A stretch of 64,000 bases of DNA, taken from NCBI GenBank assembly GCA_016705545.1, contig JADIYA010000020.1, forward strand, positions 40,007-104,006, read 5' to 3'. A model generated the notes under the pieces. The model did no database searches, was not told the DNA's origin, and saw only the letters and a list, made by a program, of their open reading frames with translations. Positions 1 to 9,900 of this stretch are shown piece after piece (position 1 is the stretch's first letter; every line of letters starts with the position of its first letter). The stretch is from Flavobacteriales bacterium (GTDB lineage Bacteria; Bacteroidota; Bacteroidia; Flavobacteriales_F; PHOS-HE28). Made by a program: the position numbers and the translations under genes.

Positions 1-1
1 T

Positions 2-1066
2 GCCGCGCAGACTGCGCTTCCGCTCGCTGAAGGAGCAGAGGAGCTATCGCTGCACCGCGATGTGCTCCACCTCACCTACCGTGCGCTGAAGGAGCTCGGT
101 CGGGAGCGCGAGGCCCTTGCCGTGCTGGAGAAGAGCATCGTGCTCAGCGATAGCTTGATGCGCGAGGAGAACCAGCGAGAGATCCTTCGCCATGAGTACG
201 CCTATGCTTACGAGCAGCAGGCGATGGCAGACAGCCTTCGCAACCAAGAGGAAAAACTCGCAACAGCTGCTGCCCACCGTGAGCGCCGCAATCTCTTGCT
301 CGGCAGCGTGGCCATCCTCTTCGTGCTCGGCCTGGCGCTGTTGGGGCGGGTGCGCTACATGGCGCGGGCGAACAAAGCCATTCTGGCAGCCCAGTCCAAG
401 CTGGTGATCAGCGAAAGGCAACGCGAAGCAGAGCATGTGCGCAACCGGATCGCGAGCGACATCCACGACGACCTTGGAAGCGACCTGACGAAGCTGAGCC
501 TGCTGGGCGATGAGATGAGGCGCACGGTAGCCGACCACGCCCATGCCACCGCGAAGCTCGCGAACCGCATCGTGGAGCTCTCACGCGATGCCACCACCGC
601 GCTCAGCGACATCGTGTGGGCCGCCGATCCCCATCAGGATACCGCCCATGGGCTCATCACGCGGTGCAGCGCCTATACCCACCGCATGCTGGATGGAACG
701 GGCCTGCAGCAGGACCTCCGGTTCGAGCACACCGGTCCCGACCTCATGCTCGACCCGGGCACCAAGCACGATGTGTTCCTGCTGCTGAAGGAACTGGTGA
801 ACAATGCCGTGAAGCATGCTGGCGCCAAACGCATCGACGTATCGCTCACTACCGATGCGCAGCGCTTCCAATTGGCCGTTGCCGATGATGGCCTTGGCTT
901 CGACCACGGCGCCGTGACGCCTGGCAACGGCCTGCGCTCCATCACCAGCCGCGCCAAGCGCATCGGTGCCGCCTTCATCGTGGACACCTCGCCAGGCAAA
1001 GGCACCCGGGTAAGGGTGGATGGTACTTGGGGCCAGGCATCATCGCCCGAGGGTCCTGCTGAATGA
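2..1066 (+). CDS. Sensor histidine kinase, HisKA_3 type (5' partial)
   Basis: The reading frame is open from base 2, so the N-terminus lies outside the window; a GTG at 62 is only an internal start. What remains is a helical, TPR-like and coiled-coil input region, one membrane helix at about 293-361, a HisKA_3 phosphoacceptor domain with the His codon at 464-466 (motif DIHDDLG), and a HATPase_c domain with an N-box (NNAVKHA), DDGLGFD, GNGLRS and GKGT. Kinases of this class (NarX/DesK-like) normally phosphorylate LuxR/NarL-type regulators, and such a regulator lies at 3162. A second kinase of the same design follows after 46 bases, so the two are probably co-transcribed. The kinase family is seen directly; the partner and signal are inferred. 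Confidence 0.9.
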   Translation, partial: AAQTALPLAEGAEELSLHRDVLHLTYRALKELGREREALAVLEKSIVLSDSLMREENQREILRHEYAYAYEQQAMADSLRNQEEKLATAAAHRERRNLLLGSVAILFVLGLALLGRVRYMARANKAILAAQSKLVISERQREAEHVRNRIASDIHDDLGSDLTKLSLLGDEMRRTVADHAHATAKLANRIVELSRDATTALSDIVWAADPHQDTAHGLITRCSAYTHRMLDGTGLQQDLRFEHTGPDLMLDPGTKHDVFLLLKELVNNAVKHAGAKRIDVSLTTDAQRFQLAVADDGLGFDHGAVTPGNGLRSITSRAKRIGAAFIVDTSPGKGTRVRVDGTWGQASSPEGPAE

Positions 1067-1112
1067 CTGCGGAGGAGATCGGAACCCCAGCACCAAACGC
1101 AATCGCTTCGTC

Positions 1113-2981
1113 ATGGCATATCTCCGAATCCTGCTGTTGGCCCTTGGCTGGGCGTCAATCACGGCAGCCCGCTCCCAGGCAAGCGAAATGGACAGCCTGC
1201 AACAAGTCCTGAAGTCGACCCCCATAACCGGGTCCTTGAAGGACACTACCCTCGCCCGATGGCACACGGAGCTTGCGGCCATGCTGAGCAAAGCAGGTGA
1301 ACGCGACAGCGCAAGCACGCACGCACAAGCGGCCATCGCCATGCTTGTTCCCTTGTCCAAGCGCTTCAATCAAGAACGAAAGGTCCATCATCTCCTTGCG
1401 GTCGCCAATCGGCACGCCGGAAGGCTCCACTACTTCGGGAGCCGATATGCCGAGAGCTTGGAGCATATGCAGGTGGCTCATCGTCATGCACTGCAAGCCA
1501 TGGACACCGTGGAACAGGGTCGCAGTCTTCTCTACATGGCGTATTGCTTCCGGGAGATGAGTGACACACAGCAAGCACTCGACTACACGCGCCGGGCCAT
1601 CGCGGTGCTATCGAATACCTCTGCCCGGTCGGATCTTGGAACCTCAATCATGAATCTGGGCGGCATCTACTCCAATCAAGGCGTGCTCGACAGTGCGACG
1701 CATTACTTCCGTCGGGCGCTGTACGTGTTCCAAGGCATCGAATCCCGATCACAGATCGCAGCCGCCATGCTGAACATGGCCGAAGCCTTCAATAACACCG
1801 GCCAACACGACTCCGCGCACTACTACCTGGATTTGGCCGCGCCATTCGCGCCGGCAATGAGCCCTCCGGCCCAAATTCGGTACAGCGGCATGATGGGCAG
1901 GTCGCTGGTCATGCGCAAGCGCTTCACGGAAGGATTGGCGAAGCTGGAGGAGGCTGAGGAGATGGCCGATGGCAATCCATCGGACCTCGCCGTGATCCTG
2001 CATGTGAAAGCGCTCGCCTATGCAGGCTTGCACGACATGCCCGCTGCGATGGCGGCATTGCGCGCGGGTGATGATGCGACGGTCGAGGACCTCGACCTCG
2101 AGAAAGTGCAGGAGGTGACTGCCTTGCGCATGACCTTCGAGCAGGAGCGCGAAGCGGCGCTCGCTCAGGAACGCATCGTCGAGGAGCAGGAGCGTCGTAA
2201 GCTCGCATACGCCGCGTCGGCACTGCTGGGCATCGCCGTCGTTCTGCTCCTTGCGCTTGCCTGGATGCGCTCCCGATCGGCACGAGCCCTTCGTCTCAAG
2301 CATGAAGAGTTGCTCCGCGCCCAAGAGAAGCTCGTGCAAAGCGAGAAGCGGCGCGAAGCCGAGCAGGTGCGCACGCGGATCGCGCGCGATATCCACGACG
2401 ACATGGGCGGTGAATTGACCAAGATCCGCCTGTTCGGAGGTGAGGCCATGCACCTCTTGTGGAGCGATCCCGCACAGGCGGGCGCCGCCGTGGAGCGCAT
2501 GGCGCGCTCGGCGCAGCTGGCGAGCGATTCCCTGCGCGACATCGTATGGGCCACTGATCCGCATTATGACACCAAGCAAGGAACATTGGACCATGCGCGC
2601 GAACTGATCCAGCGCATGCTGGAGGGCAGCGGTCCGCAATACACGATGGACCTGCGGCTCGATGGTCCCGATGGCCCGGTGGACACCGTTTGGAAGCAGA
2701 ACCTCATACGTATCCTCAAAGAAGCGCTGAACAATGCCCTGAAGCATGCGGAGGCTTCACGCATCGCGGTGTCAATAGCGCTTTCCGATGAGGGCTATCG
2801 TCTTTCCGTGCAAGATGATGGCCGCGGCCTTGACTCTTCCGGGTCGGGCGGCGGCAATGGCCTTCGGAACATGCGGGCCAGGGCCGCGAGCATGGGCGCG
2901 CGCTTCGATACGAGCACCCCGCCCGAAGGCGGATGCCGTATCGCGTTGCAAGGCACAGCGTTGGTTCCGGCATACCACTAA
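1113..2981 (+). CDS. TPR-containing sensor histidine kinase, HisKA_3 type
   Basis: A 622-residue protein. I chose ATG 1113 because a signal-peptide-like segment (MAYLRILLLALGWAS) starts there; the open frame extends further upstream without signal features. After it come TPR-like repeats (about residues 30-340), a charged coiled coil, one membrane helix near 370-390, HisKA_3 with phosphoacceptor His428 in DIHDDMGG, and HATPase_c with an N-box (NNALKHA) and DDGRGLD. The layout resembles the kinase just upstream and the cyclase at 18812, including a shared EDLDLEK segment before the membrane helix. Its stop codon lies inside the spacer of the operator-like inverted repeat at 2972-2989. It probably senses an envelope signal and feeds the regulator at 3162 (inference). 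Confidence 0.9.
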   Translation: MAYLRILLLALGWASITAARSQASEMDSLQQVLKSTPITGSLKDTTLARWHTELAAMLSKAGERDSASTHAQAAIAMLVPLSKRFNQERKVHHLLAVANRHAGRLHYFGSRYAESLEHMQVAHRHALQAMDTVEQGRSLLYMAYCFREMSDTQQALDYTRRAIAVLSNTSARSDLGTSIMNLGGIYSNQGVLDSATHYFRRALYVFQGIESRSQIAAAMLNMAEAFNNTGQHDSAHYYLDLAAPFAPAMSPPAQIRYSGMMGRSLVMRKRFTEGLAKLEEAEEMADGNPSDLAVILHVKALAYAGLHDMPAAMAALRAGDDATVEDLDLEKVQEVTALRMTFEQEREAALAQERIVEEQERRKLAYAASALLGIAVVLLLALAWMRSRSARALRLKHEELLRAQEKLVQSEKRREAEQVRTRIARDIHDDMGGELTKIRLFGGEAMHLLWSDPAQAGAAVERMARSAQLASDSLRDIVWATDPHYDTKQGTLDHARELIQRMLEGSGPQYTMDLRLDGPDGPVDTVWKQNLIRILKEALNNALKHAEASRIAVSIALSDEGYRLSVQDDGRGLDSSGSGGGNGLRNMRARAASMGARFDTSTPPEGGCRIALQGTALVPAYH

Positions 2982-3019
2982 TGTGGTATTCCACCGAAGG
3001 GAGGCGGCGTGTTGCTTCG
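2972..3019 (+). promoter_or_regulatory. Operator and -7-like promoter element, site A (upstream of the response regulator)
   Basis: A perfect inverted repeat, ATACCAC-TAAT-GTGGTAT, lies at 2972-2989. Exactly 20 bases after GTGGTATT (2983-2990) comes GTTGCTTCG (3011-3019), resembling the Bacteroidota -7 box TAnnTTTG. The same arrangement recurs at 3811 and 14617. The predicted transcription start is near 3027, giving a leader of about 135 bases before the regulator ATG at 3162. Arms and spacing are seen directly; binding by the neighbouring NarL-type regulator is inference. Confidence 0.7.
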
Positions 3020-3161
3020 GCGTCAACATATCCTTTCCTCCGCATGATGTTCTGTGCGATGGCGATCGCGCCTTCGCCCTGAAGGTCTTGGGCGCTTGCT
3101 GGTTCGGTGCCAACGGTTAGCTTAGGCAGCGATTCCGGATACGTGTGCCCGGACCTTGCGC

Positions 3162-3803
3162 ATGAGCGAATCGAACATCCGTGTCATCATCGTAGAGGAC
3201 GACACTGAGATCCGAGATTTGATGCGGCGGTCCTTGGAGCGAGAGGCTGGGCTCCGTGTGGTTGGCTTGTTCGGCGATGCCGAAGGCTTCCTGGAGCGCT
3301 TCGAGGAGCTGGAGCCGGACGTGGTGCTGATGGATATCGGCTTGCCGGACATGAGCGGCATCGAGTGCGTGGCCAAGGCGAAGCCCATGCGCCCGCAGAC
3401 CCAATTCCTCATGAGCACGGTCTTCGAGAATCCGGCATTCATCTTCCAGGCCTTGTGCGCCGGTGCAACGGGCTACCTGGTGAAGAATGCCGGACAGGAG
3501 CAATTGGCCATCGCCGTTCGCGAGCTGCACGAGGGCGGCTCCCCCATGTCATCGACCATCGCGCGGCTGGTGGTGGACTCCTTCCAGAACGGCGTGAAGA
3601 CAAGGATCCAGGACCACGCCCTCACGGATCGGGAAAAGGGCATCTTGGACCAATTGGCCCAAGGCCTGATGTACAAGGAGATCGCCGCCAAGACGGGCAT
3701 CAGCACCGAGACCGTGCGCAAGCACGTGCGCAACATCTACGAGAAGCTGCAGGTGGGCTCCCGCATGGAGGCCATCCGGAAGGTGTACCCCAACGGCTAC
3801 TGA
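3162..3803 (+). CDS. Response regulator, NarL/LuxR (REC-HTH) family
   Basis: A 213-residue two-domain regulator. The receiver domain has acidic residues Glu12, Asp13 and Asp14, phosphoacceptor Asp58 (VLMDIGLPD), Ser85 at the switch position and conserved Lys108. The C-terminal LuxR-type HTH (about residues 150-208) carries the LTDREKGILDQLAQG and KEIAAKTGISTETVRKHV signatures. ATG 3162 is preferred over an in-frame TTG at 3156. It follows two HisKA_3 kinases, the class that normally partners with NarL regulators. Operator-like site A lies upstream and site B immediately downstream, which fits autoregulation plus control of the surface operon at 3890. Target genes are inferred. Confidence 0.95.
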   Translation: MSESNIRVIIVEDDTEIRDLMRRSLEREAGLRVVGLFGDAEGFLERFEELEPDVVLMDIGLPDMSGIECVAKAKPMRPQTQFLMSTVFENPAFIFQALCAGATGYLVKNAGQEQLAIAVRELHEGGSPMSSTIARLVVDSFQNGVKTRIQDHALTDREKGILDQLAQGLMYKEIAAKTGISTETVRKHVRNIYEKLQVGSRMEAIRKVYPNGY

Positions 3804-3810
3804 GTGTGCC

Positions 3811-3858
3811 CTACTACTGACGTGGTATTTCCCGGGCAATCGTACGCCGGTTGCTTTG
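3811..3858 (+). promoter_or_regulatory. Operator and -7-like promoter element, site B (upstream of the surface operon)
   Basis: An imperfect inverted repeat, CTACTAC-TGAC-GTGGTAT, lies at 3811-3828; the right arm equals those of sites A and C. GTTGCTTTG (3850-3858) begins exactly 20 bases after GTGGTATT (3822-3829) and fits the -7 consensus TAnnTTTG best of the three. The predicted start of transcription near 3866 makes the TTG at 3851 impossible as a start codon and supports ATG 3890 (or 3878) for the next gene. Confidence 0.7.
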
Positions 3859-3889
3859 GCCGTCAGCATGCCCACGCATGCGATGGCAT

Positions 3890-5599
3890 ATGCTCAGCGT
3901 TCGACAAGCAGTCAATCGGCTCAAGGGGGCATTGCTCCTTTCCGGCTTGCTGGCACATGCCACGAGCCCGGCTCAGGACCTCGGGCAGATCGGCAACAGG
4001 AAGCCCTTCGCGCTGAGCGGCAGCCTCTCGCTGCAAGGGGGCCCTTACTTCTACAGCGGCGACGGCACGGCGCGCAACCTGCCCTACTTCTGGAACAGCA
4101 CGGGCACATTGACGTTGTCGTTGTGGGGCTGGCAGGCGCCATTCAGCTACTCGGTGGGCTCACAGGAGCGCTCGTGGACCCAGCCATTCAACCGATACGG
4201 CGTCAGCCCCTATTACAAATGGATCAAGCTGCATCTCGGCTTCCGCAGCATGCGCTTCAATCCTTACACCTTCGCCGGCCTTCAGTTCTACGGCGCAGGC
4301 GTGGAGCTACAGCCAAGGGGATTCCGCTTCTCTGCTTTTTACGGACGCTTCAACAAGCCGATCGCTCAGGACACCTTGGGGTCGATCATCCCCGTACCCG
4401 CATACCGGCGCATGGGCATGGGCGTGAAGATCGGGGTGGGCAGCCGCCGGACGTTCGTTGATCTGATGGTGTTCCGAGCTGTGGATGACACCGCCTCCAT
4501 CCCGGAGGTCTCAGGCAACCGCAGCATCGCGCCGAAGGAGAACATCGCCGTGGGGCTCAGCGGACGCATCCCGCTGAGCAAGAAGCTCAGTTGGGACTTC
4601 GATGGCGGTGCCAGCGCCGTCACGGATGATGTGCGAGCGCCCGTGATGGAAGGCACCGATTTGCCTCGCTTCTCGCAAGGGATCTTCACCCCTCGGCTCA
4701 CTACGCGACTGCTCTTCGCAGGCAACACCAGCCTTCGGTGGAACAGCCGATACATGGATATGCGCCTGCTCTACAAGGAAGTGGAGCCCAACTACCGCTC
4801 ACTCGGCGCATTTTACCAGCAGACCGACATCCGCTCGGTGACCGTGGAGCCGACGGTGCGAATAATGAACGGCAAGCTGCGCGTGAGCGGGAGCTATGGC
4901 CTGCAGCAGGACAACATACGCGGCACCAAGGTGACCACTTCCGTGCGCCGCATCGGATCGGCCAGTGCCAACTGGAACCCGGGCCGAAGCTATGCCCTCG
5001 ATGCAAGCTTCTCCAATTACGGCATCGCTCAAGAAGCTGGCCTTCGCGTGCTGAACGATACGTTCCGGGTCGCGCAAGTGAACCGCGTGTACTCCTTATC
5101 GCAGCGGGTGACCTTGATCAACAAGGTGCGGACCTGGACCGTGATGCTGACTGGCGGCTACCAGCAGCTGGTGGACCTGAACCCCTTCGGCACCTTCTCC
5201 AGCGCAGAGAACGAGGTGATGTACGCGAACCTCCACATCGGCCGCATCCGCATGCGCGATAACCTGATGGTGAACGGCGGCCTCAACGCCAACCGGAACA
5301 GCACCATCGGCGGCACGTTCCTGCTCGTTGGTCCTTCGCTCGGCTTCTCCCGGCCATTGGCCAAGCAGAAGCTCATGGTCGCGCTCTCAGCCAGCTACAA
5401 CAAAGCCCTGCAGGAAGGGCGCGATGCGGGCACCACGGTGAACGCCAACCACACGCTCCAATACCGCGTGGGCAAAGCGCACCGCTTGCAACTCACCATC
5501 AGCGCCCTGCAGAACAAGACCTCCTTCGTTGCCGCACGTGAATTCACCGAAGTACGGATCATGGGCGGCTATGTGCTCACCTTCCAAACAAAGTCCTGA
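3890..5599 (+). CDS. Outer-membrane beta-barrel protein, uncharacterised
   Basis: A 569-residue protein starting at ATG 3890 with a signal peptide (hydrophobic LKGALLLSGLLAHA, then SPAQ). The rest alternates polar and hydrophobic residues with many aromatics (for example WGWQAPFSYSVGS, YYKWIKLHLGF, GGYVLTFQTKS at the end), typical of a beta-barrel in the outer membrane. I do not recognise a named family. It is the first gene of an operon: the TANFOR-like giant begins 3 bases after its stop and a fibronectin III protein follows that. It could anchor or export those partners at the cell surface, as barrel proteins do around T9SS, but this is inference. Operator site B lies about 60-80 bases upstream. 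Confidence 0.8.
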   Translation: MLSVRQAVNRLKGALLLSGLLAHATSPAQDLGQIGNRKPFALSGSLSLQGGPYFYSGDGTARNLPYFWNSTGTLTLSLWGWQAPFSYSVGSQERSWTQPFNRYGVSPYYKWIKLHLGFRSMRFNPYTFAGLQFYGAGVELQPRGFRFSAFYGRFNKPIAQDTLGSIIPVPAYRRMGMGVKIGVGSRRTFVDLMVFRAVDDTASIPEVSGNRSIAPKENIAVGLSGRIPLSKKLSWDFDGGASAVTDDVRAPVMEGTDLPRFSQGIFTPRLTTRLLFAGNTSLRWNSRYMDMRLLYKEVEPNYRSLGAFYQQTDIRSVTVEPTVRIMNGKLRVSGSYGLQQDNIRGTKVTTSVRRIGSASANWNPGRSYALDASFSNYGIAQEAGLRVLNDTFRVAQVNRVYSLSQRVTLINKVRTWTVMLTGGYQQLVDLNPFGTFSSAENEVMYANLHIGRIRMRDNLMVNGGLNANRNSTIGGTFLLVGPSLGFSRPLAKQKLMVALSASYNKALQEGRDAGTTVNANHTLQYRVGKAHRLQLTISALQNKTSFVAAREFTEVRIMGGYVLTFQTKS

Positions 5600-5602
5600 T
5601 CC

Positions 5603-6964
5603 ATGCTCATCCGGACCATCAAGCGATCACTGGCCAGCACAACGGCCCTGCTCCTCGGCCTCATCGCTGCTGCCCAGGGCAGTTATCCGATGACGATCAA
5701 CCCCGTGATCCTGCCTCCCTATTCCCCGAGTATCGCCACCTACTTCAGCAGCCAGACCAACGTCGCCTTCATCATCAGCAACAGCACCTCGACCACATAT
5801 CAGGTGTACTTGGCCGGGTCAGTGCGCAGTGTGCCCAACGAAGAGATCTCCGCCACGGTCGAGGGTGGGCAGCCATGGAGCGCGCCTCCTTTGATCGTAA
5901 CGCCTGGCAGCAACTATTTCACTGGCGAGACCCTGCAGCCCATCCTGAATGCAATCAACGGGAATCCGGCCACCATCGTAGGGTTGGATGAGGAGCAGCT
6001 CCGACTCGGGGTTATCCCGGAGGGGGAATATGAATTGTGCCTAAAAGTGTACGACTATACGAGCCCGGAGACGCAGCTTTCGGAGCTCGGCTGCGTCGGC
6101 TTCTCCATCCGGGAGGGTGAACCTCCTGTGCCGCTGACCCCTACTTGCTGGGACGACGGCACCGGCGAGATGGTGACGCCGCAATCGCCGCAGTTCATCA
6201 ACTTCAACTGGATCCTGCCGGGCGGCACGCCGCCGGGCGCCACCATCAGCTACGCATTCCGCCTGGTGCGCATCGACAATCCTTCCAACGCGCAAGCCGC
6301 CTTGGAAACCAGTACCGATGTGGTTTATGAAGACCTGGTGATGATGAACCAGCTCTCCTATACGCAGATGATGCCGGCCCTGGAGCCAGGCAGGATGTAC
6401 GCGTGGTGGGTAAGGGCCATCCCATTCCCTGAATCGGCCATGGTGTTCCGCAACGACGGCTACATGCGGCCCTGTACGTTCACCTACGCAGAGCATTCGG
6501 GAACAGCCTTCTCCCTCACTTTCCCTCTTCAACAGGACACACTGCCATGGGACCTCATGCCGATCATGGCGCGATTCGAGCCGCATGCCCCGCCGGACGA
6601 TGAGCGCACGACCGGGAAATTCTGGAGCAGGCTGGACCTGTACCAGGACGCCGCATTCCTGAATACGACTTTCCGGCACACCCAATCGAATGAGATCGAT
6701 TGGGCTCAGGGCTACTACCGCTCACAGCTCGAGTTGCTGGATGAACCCCTGACTTCACAGAGGAGCAAGCACGTCACATCAACATCTACACGAACAACCC
6801 AACGCCGGATGGCCGTTTCAAGCGCGGTTCCAGCTACGCGCTCTCCGCCGATCTCCGCATCAAGGACCTCGCTGGCATGGATGCCCGATACGGTGACGTC
6901 GAGGGGATCTTCGTTTCCGGCATGGGAAAGCCCAAGCCGCAATCACCGGCGCCCAATGCCGTGA
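5603..6964 (+). CDS. TANFOR-like giant surface protein, N-terminal part (frameshifted)
   Basis: The N-terminal part of one gene that continues in another frame to 12549. A signal peptide (LLLGLIAAAQG) is followed by a region resembling the Bacteroidota TANFOR domain: LPPYSPSIATY near the start, then a domain ending in LPEGxY/F-type wording (VIPEGEYELCLKVYDYTS). A fibronectin-like or carbohydrate-module-like domain follows (FNWILPGGTPPG to MYAWWVRAI). Only codons up to about 6744 are genuine. Restoring one base in the A/C run at 6744-6749 gives DETPDFTEEQ and joins the next frame smoothly, so the residues read here after 6750 are an artefact. It starts 3 bases after the barrel gene. The TANFOR assignment is from pattern recognition and is moderate. 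Confidence 0.7.
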   Translation: MLIRTIKRSLASTTALLLGLIAAAQGSYPMTINPVILPPYSPSIATYFSSQTNVAFIISNSTSTTYQVYLAGSVRSVPNEEISATVEGGQPWSAPPLIVTPGSNYFTGETLQPILNAINGNPATIVGLDEEQLRLGVIPEGEYELCLKVYDYTSPETQLSELGCVGFSIREGEPPVPLTPTCWDDGTGEMVTPQSPQFINFNWILPGGTPPGATISYAFRLVRIDNPSNAQAALETSTDVVYEDLVMMNQLSYTQMMPALEPGRMYAWWVRAIPFPESAMVFRNDGYMRPCTFTYAEHSGTAFSLTFPLQQDTLPWDLMPIMARFEPHAPPDDERTTGKFWSRLDLYQDAAFLNTTFRHTQSNEIDWAQGYYRSQLELLDEPLTSQRSKHVTSTSTRTTQRRMAVSSAVPATRSPPISASRTSLAWMPDTVTSRGSSFPAWESPSRNHRRPMP

Positions 6965-9900
6965 TCCCGAAGAATGGCGGGGACACGCTGGTGAGCGGTT
7001 TCGCTCCGATCAGGCTCCGCTTCCAAACTGCAGAGCCCCCCATGGCGCTCCGCCCGCCATTCCCCATCCGCATCCTTTATGGCTCGAATGCTCCAACGCA
7101 GACCCAAGGGCAAGCGCATGAGCGATGGCGGCTGGAGGTATCACGATCAGCGACGATGGCCAGTCCGATACTCACGAGCAGCGTGGAGCTAGGGCCCGTT
7201 CAGCTGCTCAACGATGCCTGTGATGACAACTGCTTCATCGATCAGTTCTACAAGCAGGATTCCGTGACCTTCACGCCGACAGACACGGGCACCTACTACT
7301 GGCGCGTCTCCTGGATGAAGGATCCGACCTCTGCGGTCGGTGAGACCTATCACGACGGACCCGTCCGCATGTTCCGCATCACGGGAAATCCAGCTCCCGC
7401 GACACCGGATGAAGAACCGGAGCGCCCGCGTGAATGCGTCACCATTTGCCGTGGCGCACGCACCCCGCTCGAGCAGCAGATACCAGCCAGCACTGTAATC
7501 GCAGGTGATACCGTGAAGGTCGGTCTGTTCGCCATGCGTGTATCGCAGATCACCTGGGCAGGCGGCAGTGCCAGTGGCGAGGGCGTCATCCCGGTTCCAT
7601 TCATGAATTGCCCCTTGCGCGTCTCCTTCACGAACGTGCGCATCAATGCGAGCAAAAACCTCTATGATGGTGAGGTCCTTGGATTGTACGATAACGAGAG
7701 CATCGTTCCGGCAGCGTGGCGCACAGGTGGCGGGCTCGCTGCGGGCTTCAGTCCGAGCGCGGTGGAGAACATCGACAACTACTTGAACGCAGCTGGCCGC
7801 CTCGTGGCACAGATGAGCATGAACTCGCCAATGGGCCTGCCCATCGGGATTGCCACGGATGTGCCAGGTGGCCGCTTCACGGTGGGGATCGTCGGTATGC
7901 GGTTCACCGACACGGTGGCCGTGATGAACGCGATGATGAGCGTGCCCGTGCCCGAACTGGGCTTCAACTTCGGGCTGGGCGCCTCTGAGCAGGTATTCCA
8001 CCCCGATGGGGTGGGATGCCCTGAGCGTGACGCCCTGCTATACCTGGTTGACGATGTGCGCGTCGGAATCGGCGAGGATACGCTCGTGGTGCGCTCAACG
8101 CGCTTCGAACCGGGCAACTACATCAACGTGGTGGATTCGGGAACATTCGCCGCGTGGGATTGCCGGGGATTCCGTGCGCTGCAACTCGATGCGCAATGGC
8201 GATTCAGCAGCGATCATCTGCGCGAGGACATGCCCAATGGCGATTCCGGCCCGAGCAAGATCATCGCCTCATTGAAGACACGCACAGGGCGAGGCGGTTT
8301 CATGGGACGTGTGGATTTCAACAAGCCCTTCCATATCGACGGAGCTGAAGGATGGGGCTTTGATGTACAAGAAGCCTGGATGGACCTGGCCAGCTACGCG
8401 AATCCTCCGGACATGAGCTTCTCCGCCGAGGTGGCCCAGCATGTGGGGCTCACGGATGGCTCTGGCGCCGCCGTGCCCGCTTGGCGCGGATTCTACCTGA
8501 AGCGCGCTATGCTTCGTCTGCCGGATCAAGTGAAACGCTTCGGGAGCACAGAGCGCATCGCGGCCTTGGTGGATGATCTTGCAATCACCGGCTCACAGGT
8601 CACCGGCAGCATCAAGCTCGCGAGCCTCATCCTGCCTGACGAGGGCAATCTGGGCGGATGGTCCTTCTCTGTGGACACGCTTCGATTGGACATCGTGATG
8701 AACTCGTTCCATCAGGCCGGCATGAAGGGCCGCATGCGCACCTCCGTGAGCCCGACATTGCTGGACTACTCTGCAATCTGGCAACAGAGCCTCTCCACCT
8801 CGGACCACTGGATCCAATTCCTCATTCAACCACAGGACGATCTGAGCGTTCCGTTCCTCTTCGCGAACATCAATCTGGAAGAGACCAGCACGGTCGTGGC
8901 GACGCTCGGGCATGCGCAACTCGGCAGCTACGCGAAAGCGACGCTGAACGGGAGCATCAGCATCACCGCTCCAGCGGCGATACCGGTCTCGCTCAGCTTC
9001 GCCGATATCGAGTTCGAGAACCTTTGGTTCGGTACGCAAGCGCCTTACACCAACATCGATAGCAGCGCGGTGTTCTCACTCGCCAGCCCGCAGAAATGGA
9101 TGGGCTCCGAAGAGGACGATGACATGCCAACCGTTCCGGGTGGAAGCGCGGGTGGCTTTCCCGTCAGCATCACGCGCGTCACGGGTGAACGCACCACCAT
9201 CGATGGCAAGCCAGCCGCAGGCATCGCGTACGACATCAACCTGAAGCTCACCGGCACCACCAACATCTTCATCGCCACCACGCGCGTGGCCACGTTAGGC
9301 GTGCTCAACACGAGCAACATCCACCAATGGGGCGACCATGAGATGCGCCTCGACTCCATCGGTGTAACGGGCGGCACAGGAGCGGTGCACATCGAAGGCG
9401 GTCTGAAATGGTATCGCGACAGCCCCACCTATGGGAACGGCATCAAAGGGGGCTTGCGCGCGCGCTTCCTCAACGGCAAGGTTGACGTGGAAGCGAATGC
9501 GCAGTTCGGCACCACCGGCGGCAACAAGTATTGGTACATCGACGCCATGGCCGCGAAGCAGGGCGGCTTCAATCGCCCATCTGCATTCACGGTGTACGGC
9601 TTCGGCGGCGCCGCCTGGTACCACATGAGGCGAACCAGCGAGCCTCCCGGGGCGAATGCGATCATGGAGCAGGAGCTGGCGAACCTCCAAGACCCGAATT
9701 TCGAGCCAGGACTGACGGTCTCGGGCATGACGTTCGTGCCGGATGCGGGCATCGGCTTCGGCTTCAAGGCCACCGTGGTATTCGGCGATCCCAGCAGCGG
9801 CTACGCTTACAACGGCGACCTGAGCGCGGGCGCGCAGTTCGCTTCGGAGGGCGGTATCCAGAGCCTCTTCCTCGAAGGCGACCTCTTCGTGATGCACAAA

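Noticed and set aside
2772..3120. Small open frames in the kinase 3' end and leader of the response regulator
   Set aside because: They overlap the kinase ATPase domain on either strand or lack start signals and any recognisable sequence.
3851..3889. TTG 3851 as start of the barrel protein
   Set aside because: It lies inside the conserved -7-like element of site B, upstream of the expected transcription start; ATG 3890 places the signal peptide correctly.
6740..6760. Programmed ribosomal frameshift in the TANFOR-like gene
   Set aside because: I see no slippery heptamer with a downstream structure, and many other genes in the window carry similar homopolymer indels.
9772..9784. Another GTGGTATT in the TANFOR-like gene and an AATACCAC at 26904
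   Set aside because: Both are inside coding sequence and lack the left arm and the -7-like element at the required distance.
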